64,000 nt of DNA from Adhaeribacter radiodurans. Lineage in GTDB: Bacteria; Bacteroidota; Bacteroidia; Cytophagales; Hymenobacteraceae. Each line of letters begins with the position of its first letter. Position 1 is the stretch's first letter. Below the pieces are notes generated by a model. The model had not been told where the DNA came from. It did not search any database and saw only the letters and a program-made list of their open reading frames with translations. The stretch spans positions 6,200,001 through 6,264,000 of the forward strand of contig NZ_CP055153.1 of NCBI RefSeq assembly GCF_014075995.1, read 5' to 3'. Positions 29,239 to 38,691 of this stretch are shown here, in pieces. Position numbers and translations under genes: made by a program.

Positions 29239-32200
29239 ATGAAACCACATTTATCCTTCTCACGTCTAGTCTTATCAAACCAAGTAAACACACTTCGATG
29301 GCGCCTTTTAAGTATTCTTCTGCTATTGTTGTACTTAAACTTATCGCCTGTAACCTTCGCCCAAAATATAGTTTGGGATAAAACCTTAGGCGGCGATAGT
29401 TATGATGACTTAGTCGCCGTGCAGCAAACCCGAGATAAAGGCTATATTCTGGGAGGAAGTTCTAATTCTGGTATTAACGGGGATAAAAGCCAAGCGAATA
29501 AGGGTCCTTGTTACGATGAATACTGCCCTACTGATTACTGGATAGTAAAATTAAAGGCCAATGGCACCAAAGAATGGGATAAAACTTTTGGCGGCGACCA
29601 GCCTGACGATTTAGTTACGCTATTGCAGACCAGTGATGGGGGCTACATCCTGGGGGGAAATTCTTATTCAGGAATCAGCGGTGATAAAACAGAAACTAAT
29701 AAAGGTGGTACCGATTTCTGGATAATAAAGCTAAAAGCCGATAGCACTAAACAATGGGATAAAACAATTGGTGGAAATGAAGATGATAATTTATCATCTA
29801 TCCAGCAAACCAGTGATGGCGCTTATATTCTGGGAGGCACTTCTAGGTCCGAGAAAAGTGGAGACAAATCTGCCGGTAATTATGGTCCTTGGTTTACCTC
29901 TGATTACTGGCTAATTAAGTTAAAGGCCGATGGTACAATAGTATGGGATAAAACTTTTGGTAGCATGGGAGATGATAACCTACGTACGGTTCAACTGACT
30001 AAAGATGGGGGCTATATTTTAGGAGGATATTCCAACTCCGGTAAGAGTGGCGATAAAACAGAAGATAATCATGGGAAAAAGGATGACTTTGGTGTTGGTT
30101 ATTATCCTCCTGATTACTGGGTATTGAAGTTGAAAGCGAATGGCGGTAAAGAATGGGACAAAACGATTGGGGGAGAACGAAACGATCAGCTCGCATCTAT
30201 CCAACAGACTTTTGATGGCAGCTATATTCTGGGCGGTTCTTCCAACTCCGACATTAGCGGTGACAAAACTCAAGCGAGTAAAGGCGGGAAGGATGCTATA
30301 GGGCAACCAACTGCTGATTATTGGCTAGTAAAACTAAAGGCAAACGGTGCTAAAGATTGGGATAAAGCTTTTGGAGGGAACAACCAAGATGAATTAGTTT
30401 CTCTGCAATTAACCCTGGATGGAAGCTTGTTATTAGGTGGCCAGTCTTTATCCGGTAAGAGCGGAGATAAAACCGAAGTTAGAAGGGGAGGAGCAGATTT
30501 TTGGATATTAAAATTAAAGTCCGATGGTGCCAAAGAATGGGATAAAACTATTGGCGGGAATGAAGGCGAAAATTTATCATCGCTTCAACAAACACGAGAT
30601 GGGGAATATATGTTAGGAGGAACTTCTTGGTCCGGCAAAAGTGGGGATAAATCCCAAGACAGGAAAGGTTCAACAATCTCTACCGATTATTGGATCGTGA
30701 AACTCGCTAATGACGAACTAGGTATGACTCAAAAAATTAAGTTCGCTCCTATTTTATATAAAACAGTAAAAGATGCTCCTTTTACGGTGTCAGCTACTGC
30801 TTCTTCGGGCTTACCAGTTACTTTTAAGATTGTATCGGGCCCGGCAAAAATAAAGAACAATCTAATCACCATTACTGGTATGGGAAGGGTTAAGGTAAAA
30901 GCTTCTCAGGCAGGTAATGCTTTGTATCAACCCGCAGAAGCTACCCAATCCTTTCTAGTAGAAGCGGCTACCGTTGTCAAAATACAATGGGATAAAACCT
31001 TGGGTGGCAACCAAGATGATAATTTACGTTCTGTTTGGCAAACCAATGATGGAGGCTTTATCCTGGGTGGCGATTCAGAGTCGAGCAAAAGTGGAGATAA
31101 ATCCGAAGCAAATTTAGGAGCCTGGATAGTAAAAGTAAATTCTAATGGTAAAAAGGAATGGGATAAAACTGTTTTAGGAGGTGGTATGACCGTGTTACAA
31201 CCCACTCGGGAGGGTGGCTATATTCTGGGAGGGAGATCAGACAATGGGGGTAACTATAGTTTAACGGATTACCGGGTGATAAAGCTCAACCCCGATGGTA
31301 GTAAAGCTTGGGAAAAAACTTTTGGCGGTAATAAGCGGGATGAATTAACCGCCTTGCAGCCGACCCGTGATGGAGGGTATCTTCTGGGAGGATATTCTTA
31401 TTCGGATATCAGCGGTGATAAAACGGAGCCTAATAGAGGAGGCAGTAACGAGAATAGTCCGGTTAGTGATTTTTGGGTAGTAAAGTTGGATGCTAATGGT
31501 AACAAAGAATGGGATAAAACTTACGGCGGAACTAGTTATGATAATTTAAGTTCCATGCAACAAACTAGCGATGGAGGGTATATCTTAGGAGGAAGTTCTA
31601 GCTCTGGTCTAAGTGGCGATAAAACGGAAAATAACAGAGGTTCTATTGGCTATCCAGATTATTGGATAGTTAAAATAAAAGCGGATGGTAGTAAAGAATG
31701 GGATAAAACATACGGCGGCAGCGAAAATGATAACTTAAGTTCTCTCCAACAAACCAGCGATGGAGGCTATATTCTGGGAGGTAACTCCGAACCCAGCGAA
31801 TCAGGGGATATCTCTGAAGCATCAAAAGGATTTGAGGATTATTGGATTGTTAAGCTGAATGCTGCCGGCAAAAAAGAATGGGATAAAATTATTGGGGGAG
31901 ATAGTTATGATTACTTGACTTCGGTACACCAGACCAGCGACGGAGGATTTACTCTAAGCGGATCTTCGTACTCTGGAATAAGTGGAGATAAATCTCAAGG
32001 TTGGCGAGATATAAACATTAACTCCGGCGCAGGAGGTGGCGATTACTGGGTAGTGAAGCTAGATGCTGCTGGCAACAAAGTTTGGGATAAAACTATTGGG
32101 GGCGATGAGGCAGAGCGATTAACCTGCGCCCAACTAACGATGGATGGCGGCTACATCCTAGGGGGACTTTCCCTATCTACTCGCAGTGGCGATAAATCGG

Positions 32201-33840
32201 AAAATAGTAGAGGTGGTACTGATTATTGGATTGTAAAGCTCAAAGAAGAACAGCCTTATAAAACGACTTGGGACCTACGCTATGGCGGTACTGATCAGGA
32301 TAATCTTACTTCTGTTATTAAAACCAGTGATGGCGGCTACTTATCGGGTGGCTATACCAACTCGAGCAGCAGCGGCGACAAAAGCCAGGCAAGTCAAGGC
32401 AAGAACGACTATTGGGTAGTGAAAAGCGATAAGAATGGTAAGAAGTTGTGGGATAAACGTTATGGTGGCTCTGCCGATGATTACCTCAACCGCATTATTC
32501 AAACCCAGGACGGCGGTTACCTCTTAGGTGGTTCTTCCCTCTCAGGTAAGAGTGGTGATAAGTCCGAAAGTAATAAAGGCGAACGGGATTATTGGATTGT
32601 GAAAGTAGATGCGCAAGGTAAGAAAGAGTGGGACAAAACTTTTGGAGGTAGTGGGCCCGACGAACTAATAAAAGTAGCGCAACTTGCTACGGGCGAGTAC
32701 GTGCTGGGCGGGCACAGTGGTTCTCCGGTGAGCGGTGATAAAAGCCAAGATAGTCAAGGAAAAAATGATTACTGGATAATTAAGATTGGCCGCAAAGGCG
32801 AGAAACTCTGGGATAAACGTTACGGAGGTAATCAGGATGAAGTATTAGGCAGTTTTACCGACACCAAAGACGGAGGCTTTTTGCTAGGCGGTAGTTCCTG
32901 GTCAGGCAAAAGCGGCGATAAAGGTCAGGCTAGCAAAGGCAGCAGTGATTACTGGGTAGTTAAAGTAGATAAAGACGGCAATTTACTTTGGGAGAAAACT
33001 TTTGGCGGCAGCGATAGGGATGAAGTATATTCCGTAGGCAGAAGTCACGACTCTAACTTATTTATTGCTGGTACGAGTAGCTCAGGTAAAAGCGGCGACA
33101 AAACGCAGGAAAGCCGGGGTGGCAAAGATTACTGGTTAATCAAACTGGATGAAAAAGGAATCAAGTTGTGGGACAAGAGCTTTGGCGGCAACCAAGACGA
33201 TGAATTAAGAGCTAGTACTTTCACCCACGCAGGGCATTATATCTTAGCGGGTACTTCTTACTCCAATATTAGTGGCGACAAAACGCAAGTTAGCCAAGGA
33301 ACAAGTGATTACTGGGTAGTAGAAGTAGCGCCGAGTGGCGAGAAAATAGCCGATCAACGATTGGGGGGAGGTGAGCAAGAAGAACTTAGAACTGTGTTTC
33401 AGACCTATGACGGTGGTTTGCTCTTAGGAGGCCACTCGGCTTCGGGCGTAAGTGGGGATAGAACCCAGCCCAGTCAAGGGAGTACGGATTACTGGCTGGT
33501 GAAAGTAGCACCAATAACTAGCCCGATAGTAGCCACAAGAGAAGCTATGATAATAGCCGGGCCAAAGGGAGAAATAAAAGTAAATTTACTCCAAGCTTAT
33601 CCCAATCCATTTAGAAACCAAGTAAAAGTAAACTTTACCTTACCGCAAACCCAGCAGGCCGATGTGAAAGTATACGATAGTCAAGGCCGGGAAACCACCG
33701 CTTTGTTCCAGGGCGAAGCCCAAGCCAATCAGAAATATGAAGTAGAATGGCAATCCGGTACTAAACCCGCTGGCATGTACCTGTTAAAACTACAAACACC
33801 TACTCTTCGGCAGCATCAGAAATTGCTTTTAAGCAGGTAA
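29239..33840 (+). CDS. Giant secreted repeat protein, three predicted propellers with Ig-like linker, T9SS sorting domain
   Basis: 1533 residues. The signal peptide ends near 42 (VTFAQ). Units 1-7 from about residue 46; Ig-like domain about 497-575 (ASSGLPVTFKIVSGP); units 8-14 from about 584; units 15-21 from about 1011. Unit 1 has a CX4C pair (CYDEYC) before its DYW strand. Unit 8 is shortened to GAWIVK and unit 9 is also irregular (VLGGGMTV). The C-terminal propeller is of the subtype with LLWEKTFGG and ADQRLGG in its last blades, shared with 38692 and 52041. Sorting domain from about 1450 (AYPNPF, ending LLLSR). I see no clear terminator after the stop. Confidence 0.88.
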   Translation: MKPHLSFSRLVLSNQVNTLRWRLLSILLLLLYLNLSPVTFAQNIVWDKTLGGDSYDDLVAVQQTRDKGYILGGSSNSGINGDKSQANKGPCYDEYCPTDYWIVKLKANGTKEWDKTFGGDQPDDLVTLLQTSDGGYILGGNSYSGISGDKTETNKGGTDFWIIKLKADSTKQWDKTIGGNEDDNLSSIQQTSDGAYILGGTSRSEKSGDKSAGNYGPWFTSDYWLIKLKADGTIVWDKTFGSMGDDNLRTVQLTKDGGYILGGYSNSGKSGDKTEDNHGKKDDFGVGYYPPDYWVLKLKANGGKEWDKTIGGERNDQLASIQQTFDGSYILGGSSNSDISGDKTQASKGGKDAIGQPTADYWLVKLKANGAKDWDKAFGGNNQDELVSLQLTLDGSLLLGGQSLSGKSGDKTEVRRGGADFWILKLKSDGAKEWDKTIGGNEGENLSSLQQTRDGEYMLGGTSWSGKSGDKSQDRKGSTISTDYWIVKLANDELGMTQKIKFAPILYKTVKDAPFTVSATASSGLPVTFKIVSGPAKIKNNLITITGMGRVKVKASQAGNALYQPAEATQSFLVEAATVVKIQWDKTLGGNQDDNLRSVWQTNDGGFILGGDSESSKSGDKSEANLGAWIVKVNSNGKKEWDKTVLGGGMTVLQPTREGGYILGGRSDNGGNYSLTDYRVIKLNPDGSKAWEKTFGGNKRDELTALQPTRDGGYLLGGYSYSDISGDKTEPNRGGSNENSPVSDFWVVKLDANGNKEWDKTYGGTSYDNLSSMQQTSDGGYILGGSSSSGLSGDKTENNRGSIGYPDYWIVKIKADGSKEWDKTYGGSENDNLSSLQQTSDGGYILGGNSEPSESGDISEASKGFEDYWIVKLNAAGKKEWDKIIGGDSYDYLTSVHQTSDGGFTLSGSSYSGISGDKSQGWRDININSGAGGGDYWVVKLDAAGNKVWDKTIGGDEAERLTCAQLTMDGGYILGGLSLSTRSGDKSENSRGGTDYWIVKLKEEQPYKTTWDLRYGGTDQDNLTSVIKTSDGGYLSGGYTNSSSSGDKSQASQGKNDYWVVKSDKNGKKLWDKRYGGSADDYLNRIIQTQDGGYLLGGSSLSGKSGDKSESNKGERDYWIVKVDAQGKKEWDKTFGGSGPDELIKVAQLATGEYVLGGHSGSPVSGDKSQDSQGKNDYWIIKIGRKGEKLWDKRYGGNQDEVLGSFTDTKDGGFLLGGSSWSGKSGDKGQASKGSSDYWVVKVDKDGNLLWEKTFGGSDRDEVYSVGRSHDSNLFIAGTSSSGKSGDKTQESRGGKDYWLIKLDEKGIKLWDKSFGGNQDDELRASTFTHAGHYILAGTSYSNISGDKTQVSQGTSDYWVVEVAPSGEKIADQRLGGGEQEELRTVFQTYDGGLLLGGHSASGVSGDRTQPSQGSTDYWLVKVAPITSPIVATREAMIIAGPKGEIKVNLLQAYPNPFRNQVKVNFTLPQTQQADVKVYDSQGRETTALFQGEAQANQKYEVEWQSGTKPAGMYLLKLQTPTLRQHQKLLLSR

Positions 33841-34827
33841 TATCTGTTTCGGCTATTTCAAAAATTATCCATAATACTTATTCGGTAAATCTTATTTTTA
33901 CTTCAGATGTTTTGCGTAAAGATCATCGAAGCAGCATTAGCAGAAAAGAAAGTATTTTCGGATATTATATCAACTTCAATGGCTTTTGTTAATTCATCAT
34001 TTACTTTTATCAAAGAATAATACTCTTAAAAATAAGTAAAAATACCTAAGTTTTGGTATTGTTCTGCATAATTACATCCGCTACATTGCGACCCATTTAA
34101 GCTTTCAAACAAATACTGTTAATAATAAGATATTTGTATTAGAAAGTAAATAAATGCTTATGAATCCTCTGTAACATGTTCCAATATTGCTGAACGGTTT
34201 TCGTGTACCATTACATTTTATTATTTTACTTTAAATTATTAGTTTATGAAAATACGCGTACCTTAACTTCCCTCAACCAGGTTCATCTCAATCAGGTAAT
34301 TACGCATAGTTGACTCCTCAACACTATTCTGTTGTTTTAATTCGTTTTTTCAGTCGTTCATTTATCGCAGCCAACTTTTAAATCATCCGAAAAATAATGG
34401 TAGTAAGCTACTGCAGTTTCTTCGGCAATTGATTAGGGGAGAGCTACATTTAAATAAAGTAACTTCTTTTGGTAGCCGCCGTGCCAGGCAGCTTCTAAAG
34501 GCAGGCTTATGGAACTGCAAAAAAGAATAAAGTAGGAAACAAAATCTGCCGCAATAGTAGTAGCCATAATTTTCTGTGTTCATTCTTACTTCCTATTTCC
34601 ACGGGTTATCCGGTTGCGCTCTGGCTTTTTGCGTTCGAAAAAATTAAGAAGTTAGGCTGCCCAGAAACTAGCGCCTACAGAATGGTAAAAAATAATACCG
34701 CTGAAATCAATATTTAACTAAAAACAATTTTTAATACCCGCATCTACTGCTAGCATCTAAGCAGGAAAAGGTTCTTAAACAGAGTTTCACCTGGCTCTTT
34801 TATTAAAAAGTATACTTATTAAATAAT
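33841..34827. other. Intergenic region, no gene seen
   Basis: Nearly 1 kb of AT-rich DNA, the longest gap in the array. Short ORFs on both strands have no recognisable motif. It precedes a gene whose N-terminus is unlike that of its neighbours, so it may hold decayed sequence from the event that brought that gene in. Confidence 0.4.
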
Positions 34828-37800
34828 ATGAAAAACTTTTATAAATGCTTTTATTTCTTTTTGTGCTGGCTGGGATTAACCGTGCCTCTAAAGGCTCAAA
34901 CACCAATTAACTTAGGTAAAACCGCCGACTTGCTAGCTGCTTATCGGACAAAAGCTAATGCCAAAACTACAAATGCAATTTCTTTATATAATCAAATTAA
35001 GCATTCATTGCCGGGTCATGGCGCATTGACTTTACACGTAAATGTGCGCAAAAAAGAAGGACCCACCGAATTATTTATGGGAAGTATTGCGGCTCAAACA
35101 AATGGCTCTTTTTTTCTGAAAGCTGCCGGTAATAACCTGTCTGGTAACATTATTTTACCGGACCAGAAAAAAGCGTACCAATATTTATCAACCAGTAACG
35201 GCCAGGCCTACTTACAAGAAGTAGATATAGATAAAGTAATTTGTGTAGGTCTGGAACCGCAACTTGAACCTAAAGGAATATTAAACAACCAGGCGGCCGC
35301 TCCGGCTACAAAAGTTGTACCTATGCTGGAAAGTTTGCCTGGGGCTAGTGCAGTAGTATTACTTGATTTTGATGGACAAACCGTGAGCGGAACTCCTTGG
35401 AATGGGGGCAATCCCATTAATGCAGCACCCTCTACTTTAACTACCCAAGAAATAATAGAGGCATGGGAAATTATAAGTGAAGATTATCGTCCTTACGCGC
35501 TCAACATTACTACCAACGAATCGGTGTTTCTGCGTGTTCCCGCCGAACGCCGGATGCGGGTAATTTTTACCCCTACTTATGAATGGTACAAACCTGTTGG
35601 CGGCACTGCTTACGTAGGATCTTTTAACTGGAACGATAATTCCCCTTGCTGGGTATTTAATACTGGGGCAAAAGGAGCCGGCGATACGGGTTCGCATGAA
35701 GTGGGCCATACTTTAAAATTGCACCACGATGGCAGAATTTCACCGGTTGAAACTTACTTTTATGGCCAGGAAAACTGGGCCCCCATTATGGGCGCTTCTT
35801 TTTATTCGCCGCAGGCGCAATGGAGTAAGGGCGAGTACCCTTCGGCCGATAATACCGAAGATGACTTAGCAATTATTGCTACAAATGGCTTTAACTTCCG
35901 GGCCGATGATCATAGTAACACGTACAAAGATGCTACCCGCATTATAAAAGATGTGAACGGAACGGTGCTGCCGGAAAAAAACAAAGGCGTTATTACTACC
36001 CGGACGGATACGGATGTTTTTTCTTTTACTACCGAAGGCGGCATTCTTTCCTTAACCGTAACATCCCATTCAAGCCATCCTGATTTAGATGTGCGACTAA
36101 CTCTTAAAAATGAAGCTCTTACCACGGTTGCCGTAGCTGATTCTGCCAGTATATCGGCTTCCATGAACAGGACTTTAACGGCGGGCACCTATTATTTATA
36201 CATTGATGGGGCGAAGGGTACGCTAGGAGCCAATTCTAACTATGGTTCGCTGGGCGAGTATTTTATTTCCGGGTCCATAACTTCCAACTATAAATCAGCC
36301 TACTGCATTCCTGCCATTAAAACGGCTTGCGGTAACAATATCAGCATCACCGATTTTAGCTTACATACTTTAGTAAATAATGCTTCCGGCTGCAACGGCA
36401 ACAAGAATGCTTACATTAATTATAATCCTGCTGGTAGTTTAACTGCTACCCTGGAAAGAGGTCAAAAGTACCCGATCAGACTTCAGTCTAATTCTGCTTA
36501 CCAGCAAGGTTTTGGCATCTGGATCGATTATAACAGTGATGGTGACTTTAACGATGCCGGAGAATTTGTTTATACCGGTGTAGCAACTGCTAAAAATATT
36601 TTAAACGGTACTATTACAATTCCAATGGGTGTTACCGATGGGGTACGCCGGCTACGGGTACGTACGCAAAACCAAAATCCCTTTGCTAGCACCGGCGCGT
36701 GTACGGCCACAGATAACGGCGAAACGGAAGATTATACCATTACCATTAAGGAACCGGTTGTATCCAACATTCAATGGGATAGTCGTTTCGGTGGGTCCGG
36801 CGACGAAGGGTTTAGCGTAGTAATTAGAACTCCCGACGGAGGTTATTTATCCGGCGGCTCTTCTCCTTCTACGTTGAGCGGCGACAAAACGCAAAGCAGC
36901 CGGGGCCGCAACGACTACTGGATTGTAAAAAGCGACAAAGATGGCAAAAAGCTGTGGGACAAACGTTACGGTGGCTCCCAGGATGATTATCTTGCTACTA
37001 TTGTGCCCACCCTTGATGGCGGCTACCTGCTGGGTGGTACTTCCTTATCCGGCAACAACGGCGATAAAAGCGAAGCTAGCCGGGGTGATCGTGATTTTTG
37101 GCTTGTCAAAATTTCCGGTACTGGTGCTAAACTCTGGGATAAACGTTACGGGGGCAGTGGTTTTGATGAGTTAAAGCAAATCCAGGAATTAGCCAACGGT
37201 AACATTGTGCTGGCGGGTAACAGCAACTCGCCCTCTGGAGGCAATAAAAGTCAGAACAGCCGGGGCGGAAAAGATTATTGGGTGATAAAAATCAATGGCA
37301 AGGGCTCACCGTTATGGGACAAACGGTATGGCGGCTCCTTAGACGAAAATCTGGAAAGTATTACGCTTACACTTAATGGCGGATTTTTGCTGGGCGGAAG
37401 TTCGCTGTCAGGTAAAAACGGCGACAAAACGCAAGCGAGCCAGGGTGGTAGCGATTATTGGCTCGTGCGGGTAGACGGCAACGGAAACAAAGTTTGGGAC
37501 AAACGTTACGGTGGTGCCGGCGAAGACAACCTGATGGACCTGGGTAGCACGGGCACTTCTACGGGCAACTTCTTTTTGGCGGGTCATAGTACCTCCGGCA
37601 TAGGCGGCGATAAGAGCCAGACGAGTCAGGGCGGCAAAGACTTCTGGATGATCAAAATAAACGATAATGGTACTAAAATATTCGATAAGCGCTTTGGGGG
37701 CAACGGCCAAGAAGGTTTACGCAAGATTTTATTAACGCCGGATGGCGGCTACTTACTGGCGGGCCGTTCCGAATCTGGCGTAAGCGGTGACAAAACGCAA

Positions 37801-38358
37801 ACTAACCAGGGTTCGAGTGATTACTGGATCGTTAAAACTTCCAGCACGGGAATAAAAGAATGGGATAAACGCTTTGGTGGCAGCAGCTACGACGAAATCC
37901 GGACGGCATTAGTAACCAGTGATGGGGGTTATTTACTGGGCGGCCGCTCCAACTCAGGTGTGAGCGCGGATAGAACGCAACCCAGCCAGGGAGGTATTGA
38001 TTACTGGCTGGTAAAAGTGGCGCCTATATCCATTGGCGCGCCAAAAGTAGCTGCCCGGAAAACTACCCCCGCACAAGCATCCGTTGTAAATAAGGAATTA
38101 GGTAAACTAAATGCTTTTCCCAATCCATTTGCCGGTCGGTTAACCATTCATTTTACCTTACCCCAAACCGAACCCGCGCAGGTAAAGGTGTTCGACCTTC
38201 AAGGTAAGGAGATTGTTACTTTGTTTAACGGTCAGGCGCAAGCCAATCAGAAATATGAAGTAGAATGGCAAGCCAGCAACAAACCGGCCGGTATGTACTT
38301 GCTGCAATTGCAAACCCCTACACTGCGTCAGCAACAGAAATTATTGCTCACCAAGTAA
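34828..38358 (+). CDS. Secreted zinc metalloprotease fused to PPC, GEVED and one predicted propeller, T9SS sorting domain
   Basis: 1176 residues. The signal peptide ends near 24 (PLKAQ). A zincin domain holds SHEVGHTLKLHHD: His290, Glu291 and His294 of HExxH plus a third His six residues on (HExxHxxxxxH, metzincin-like though lacking its usual Gly). A pre-peptidase C-terminal-like beta domain follows (about 390-485; TDTDVFSF). A GEVED domain spans about 540-640 (FGIWIDYNSDGDFNDAGEF, ending GETEDYTITI). Seven repeat units (from about 650) match the C-terminal propeller of the other array proteins. The sorting domain is at about 1090-1176 (AFPNPF, ending LLLTK). Probably a secreted or surface protease whose propeller is a targeting or binding module. 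The substrate is unknown. Confidence 0.87.
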   Translation: MKNFYKCFYFFLCWLGLTVPLKAQTPINLGKTADLLAAYRTKANAKTTNAISLYNQIKHSLPGHGALTLHVNVRKKEGPTELFMGSIAAQTNGSFFLKAAGNNLSGNIILPDQKKAYQYLSTSNGQAYLQEVDIDKVICVGLEPQLEPKGILNNQAAAPATKVVPMLESLPGASAVVLLDFDGQTVSGTPWNGGNPINAAPSTLTTQEIIEAWEIISEDYRPYALNITTNESVFLRVPAERRMRVIFTPTYEWYKPVGGTAYVGSFNWNDNSPCWVFNTGAKGAGDTGSHEVGHTLKLHHDGRISPVETYFYGQENWAPIMGASFYSPQAQWSKGEYPSADNTEDDLAIIATNGFNFRADDHSNTYKDATRIIKDVNGTVLPEKNKGVITTRTDTDVFSFTTEGGILSLTVTSHSSHPDLDVRLTLKNEALTTVAVADSASISASMNRTLTAGTYYLYIDGAKGTLGANSNYGSLGEYFISGSITSNYKSAYCIPAIKTACGNNISITDFSLHTLVNNASGCNGNKNAYINYNPAGSLTATLERGQKYPIRLQSNSAYQQGFGIWIDYNSDGDFNDAGEFVYTGVATAKNILNGTITIPMGVTDGVRRLRVRTQNQNPFASTGACTATDNGETEDYTITIKEPVVSNIQWDSRFGGSGDEGFSVVIRTPDGGYLSGGSSPSTLSGDKTQSSRGRNDYWIVKSDKDGKKLWDKRYGGSQDDYLATIVPTLDGGYLLGGTSLSGNNGDKSEASRGDRDFWLVKISGTGAKLWDKRYGGSGFDELKQIQELANGNIVLAGNSNSPSGGNKSQNSRGGKDYWVIKINGKGSPLWDKRYGGSLDENLESITLTLNGGFLLGGSSLSGKNGDKTQASQGGSDYWLVRVDGNGNKVWDKRYGGAGEDNLMDLGSTGTSTGNFFLAGHSTSGIGGDKSQTSQGGKDFWMIKINDNGTKIFDKRFGGNGQEGLRKILLTPDGGYLLAGRSESGVSGDKTQTNQGSSDYWIVKTSSTGIKEWDKRFGGSSYDEIRTALVTSDGGYLLGGRSNSGVSADRTQPSQGGIDYWLVKVAPISIGAPKVAARKTTPAQASVVNKELGKLNAFPNPFAGRLTIHFTLPQTEPAQVKVFDLQGKEIVTLFNGQAQANQKYEVEWQASNKPAGMYLLQLQTPTLRQQQKLLLTK

Positions 38359-38372
38359 ACTGGTAATTTACT

Positions 38373-38422
38373 AAACGAACAAAGCCGGATAGAAGGGTTC
38401 TATCCGGCTTTGTTCGTTTAAA
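38373..38422 (+). terminator. Rho-independent terminator, 22-bp stem
   Basis: Bases 38373-38394 pair perfectly with 38398-38419 around a GGG loop. It contains AAAGCCGGATAG, the core shared with later array terminators. Confidence 0.88.
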
Positions 38423-38510
38423 GTCAAAAGTATTGAATTAGTGCCGTTTAACAGATTAAGCTATTCTTCTGCTAAGCAAGTTCAGGAATATGCCATTTAG
38501 TAAAACATTT

Positions 38511-38691
38511 ATATAAATATTTTACTAAATTATAAAATATTACCAACCTAAAAGATAGGAAGTAGGTAAGCGGCTCATTATATTTATCCATTCTCCCTTG
38601 AGTTAGCAGACCTATACCTGCTTTTTTAAGTAGCGCCAAACTAGTATTTGCAAGCACTGTTCTTATCTCACCAATCCTAATCCTAAAATTT
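38511..38691 (+). promoter_or_regulatory. Conserved leader region upstream of array gene
   Basis: About 180 bases similar to 43424-43616 and, less closely, to 56695-56881. The 50 bases before the ATG are essentially identical between the first two (GCAAGCACTG, then CACCAATCCTAATCC). It probably holds a common promoter and 5' untranslated region, so the three genes may be co-regulated. I cannot place a -33/-7 pair with confidence. Confidence 0.55.

Noticed and set aside
34300-34600. Possible decayed gene on the minus strand in the longest array gap
   Set aside because: Short frames with several stops and no motif I could recognise; not enough to call a pseudogene.
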